In this document: positions 6,967 to 7,746 of the stretch, piece by piece | Numbering within the stretch: position 1 is the stretch's first letter | How the letters are laid out: every line of letters begins with the position of its first letter | Source of the DNA: Alphaproteobacteria bacterium | GTDB lineage: Bacteria; Pseudomonadota; Alphaproteobacteria; UBA2136; JALTLI01 | DNA: 7,746 nucleotides | Reading direction: 5' to 3' | NCBI GenBank assembly: GCA_027005635.1 | Contig: JALTLI010000024.1 | Location: 1 to 7,746 of the forward strand | Program-made: the position numbers and the translations under genes | Notes under the pieces: generated by a model | What the model saw: the letters and a program-made list of their open reading frames with translations, nothing else | What the model was told of the DNA's origin: nothing | Database searches by the model: none

Positions 6967-7032
6967 TTAATATAATTCCCCAAACAACTATTAGTATATA
7001 TTATGGGGTTCTAAATAGGCAATTACAAGGCT
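6967..7032 (-). promoter_or_regulatory. Leader of the transglycosylase gene with possible ribosome-site hairpin
   Basis: This 66-base gap has no gene. On the minus strand it contains CCCCA (7008-7004) and TGGGG (6982-6978), a five-base perfect stem with a 21-base loop. TGGGG overlaps the GGGGAA ribosome site of the transglycosylase gene, so pairing could lower translation from its TTG start. The stem is short, and there is no following T-run, so it is not a terminator. No convincing promoter boxes were found. Confidence 0.22.
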
Positions 7033-7746
7033 TTATCTAGAAAATATCAGATATAAAAGCCCTTCATCATTAGCTTGACCACGAGGAGCTAGGCGCATGT
7101 TTTCCATAGATGCTTTTCTTAAAATACCCCATTCAGATGTTTTAGGTATTGTAATTGCTGGTAAATTTATTTCATTTTCTGTTGGATACAAGTTTTGTAC
7201 ATGGACAACTAAACCTGTTAATAATGATGATTGCCATATTTCTGCAAGTTCAAAAGTAACCCCTGGGCCTTTAAACCAATTTGGTATCACGTGTGTTTCT
7301 CTTACCACACCAGGGATATCTTTATCTTGTACCATGGCACGTATCATATCGTTCATATCAAATTTTTCTGCAGCTTTTCTAGCTATATCATCAATAGCTG
7401 TTCCATCTACTACTTGTACAAATGAACGGTATGGTATATCTGTTGTTAAAATAAGAATATATGTTCTGCCACTTGCACCAGTCATGAATACTCTAGTAGC
7501 CATTTTAGGCAATAATGAACGCATACGAAAGGCACGGTTAGCAGAACCTTTAACTACTAGAATATCTACATATTCAACGTCTTCTATACTAATATTAGAA
7601 ATACTTTCTGGCATTTCTAGGTGCGCAACATCAACATCTGATAAACCAATGGTTAAAGTATGAGTTGGGCCACGCCATGCAATGGTATCTGCATTAGCAG
7701 ACCAGCTAAACAATATAAAAATAGCTATGAATATAATAAATAAATG
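7033..7746 (-). CDS. TraK/VirB9-like T4SS envelope protein, DUF3438 (PFL_4704/TIGR03749-like); 5' end beyond window
   Basis: The reading frame is open to the right edge, giving 237 codons, and its start codon is outside the window. A TTG at 7713 is a possible start but is probably not the real one: the codons before it encode HLFIIFIAIFILFS followed by WSANA, which together read as a signal peptide cleaved before DTIAW. The mature part begins with a beta-rich segment (IAWRGPTHTLTIGLSDVDVA), followed by a region with alternating hydrophobics around TRVFMTGASGRTYILILT. The C-terminal part (LLTGLVVHVQNL, then SEWGILRKASMENMRLAPRG) ends in the hydrophobic LLYLIFSR. This pattern matches DUF3438 proteins of integrative conjugative elements, relatives of F TraK and VirB9. 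They are periplasmic or outer-membrane core components of the channel. The stop is TAA at 7035, 66 bases before the transglycosylase start, so the two are probably co-transcribed. The family call is from pattern recognition. Confidence 0.68.
   Translation of the reverse strand, partial: HLFIIFIAIFILFSWSANADTIAWRGPTHTLTIGLSDVDVAHLEMPESISNISIEDVEYVDILVVKGSANRAFRMRSLLPKMATRVFMTGASGRTYILILTTDIPYRSFVQVVDGTAIDDIARKAAEKFDMNDMIRAMVQDKDIPGVVRETHVIPNWFKGPGVTFELAEIWQSSLLTGLVVHVQNLYPTENEINLPAITIPKTSEWGILRKASMENMRLAPRGQANDEGLLYLIFSR

Noticed and set aside
6978..7008. CCCCA/TGGGG inverted repeat as a transcription terminator
   Set aside because: There are only five pairs, a 21-base loop and no T-run after it on the minus strand.
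7097..7663. Long plus-strand open frame of 188 codons opposite the TraK-like gene
   Set aside because: It lies antisense within a gene that has a clear signal peptide and family pattern; its translation has no recognisable domain, and there is no ribosome site.
1..7746. TGA recoding (alternative genetic code) given the AT-rich, possibly host-associated origin
   Set aside because: All long frames are intact with TGA read as stop, and tryptophan is encoded by TGG. The five complete stops are TAA or TAG, but five is too few to mean anything.
1..7746. CRISPR arrays, tRNA or rRNA genes, insertion sequences, attachment sites
   Set aside because: No regularly spaced repeats, cloverleaf sequences, transposase or integrase reading frames, or terminal inverted repeats were found.

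Overview
This 7.7 kb window is AT-rich and carries six genes, all on the minus strand and closely packed, so transcription runs from the right edge to the left edge. AT richness, Lys/Ile/Asn-rich proteins and the gene families suggest a low-GC proteobacterium, possibly a host-associated or intracellular one. No lineage marker (rRNA, tRNA, ribosomal protein) is present, so taxonomy stays open. The genes look like part of a conjugative element (integrative element or plasmid) encoding a type IV secretion system (T4SS).

In order of transcription the window holds: (1) a TraK/VirB9-like envelope protein of the DUF3438 (PFL_4704-like) type, cut by the right edge, whose signal peptide runs into that edge; (2) a secreted SLT-type lytic transglycosylase of the kind found in conjugation clusters; (3) a UvrD/Rep-like superfamily 1 helicase with several altered catalytic motifs; (4) a large protein that reads as a sigma-70-like N-terminal half joined to a ParB-like half and a C-terminal coiled coil; (5) a long, cysteine-containing secreted protein resembling the PFL_4711/TraH-like mating-pair proteins; (6) the first 72 codons of a membrane protein that sits where a TraG-like mating-pair protein is usually found, cut by the left edge.

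Genes 1, 2, 5 and 6 would work at the cell envelope: periplasmic or outer-membrane core, peptidoglycan opening and mating-pair formation. Genes 3 and 4 are cytoplasmic nucleic-acid proteins placed between them, and plausibly serve element maintenance, DNA processing or expression control. The most unusual item is the sigma-factor/ParB fusion: one polypeptide that could both direct RNA polymerase to promoters and bind centromere-like sites. Its 5' leader has a candidate promoter and an imperfect palindrome, and its 3' side has a structured hairpin.

The longest gap between genes is about 125 bases. No tRNA, rRNA, CRISPR array, insertion sequence, integrase or attachment site was seen.
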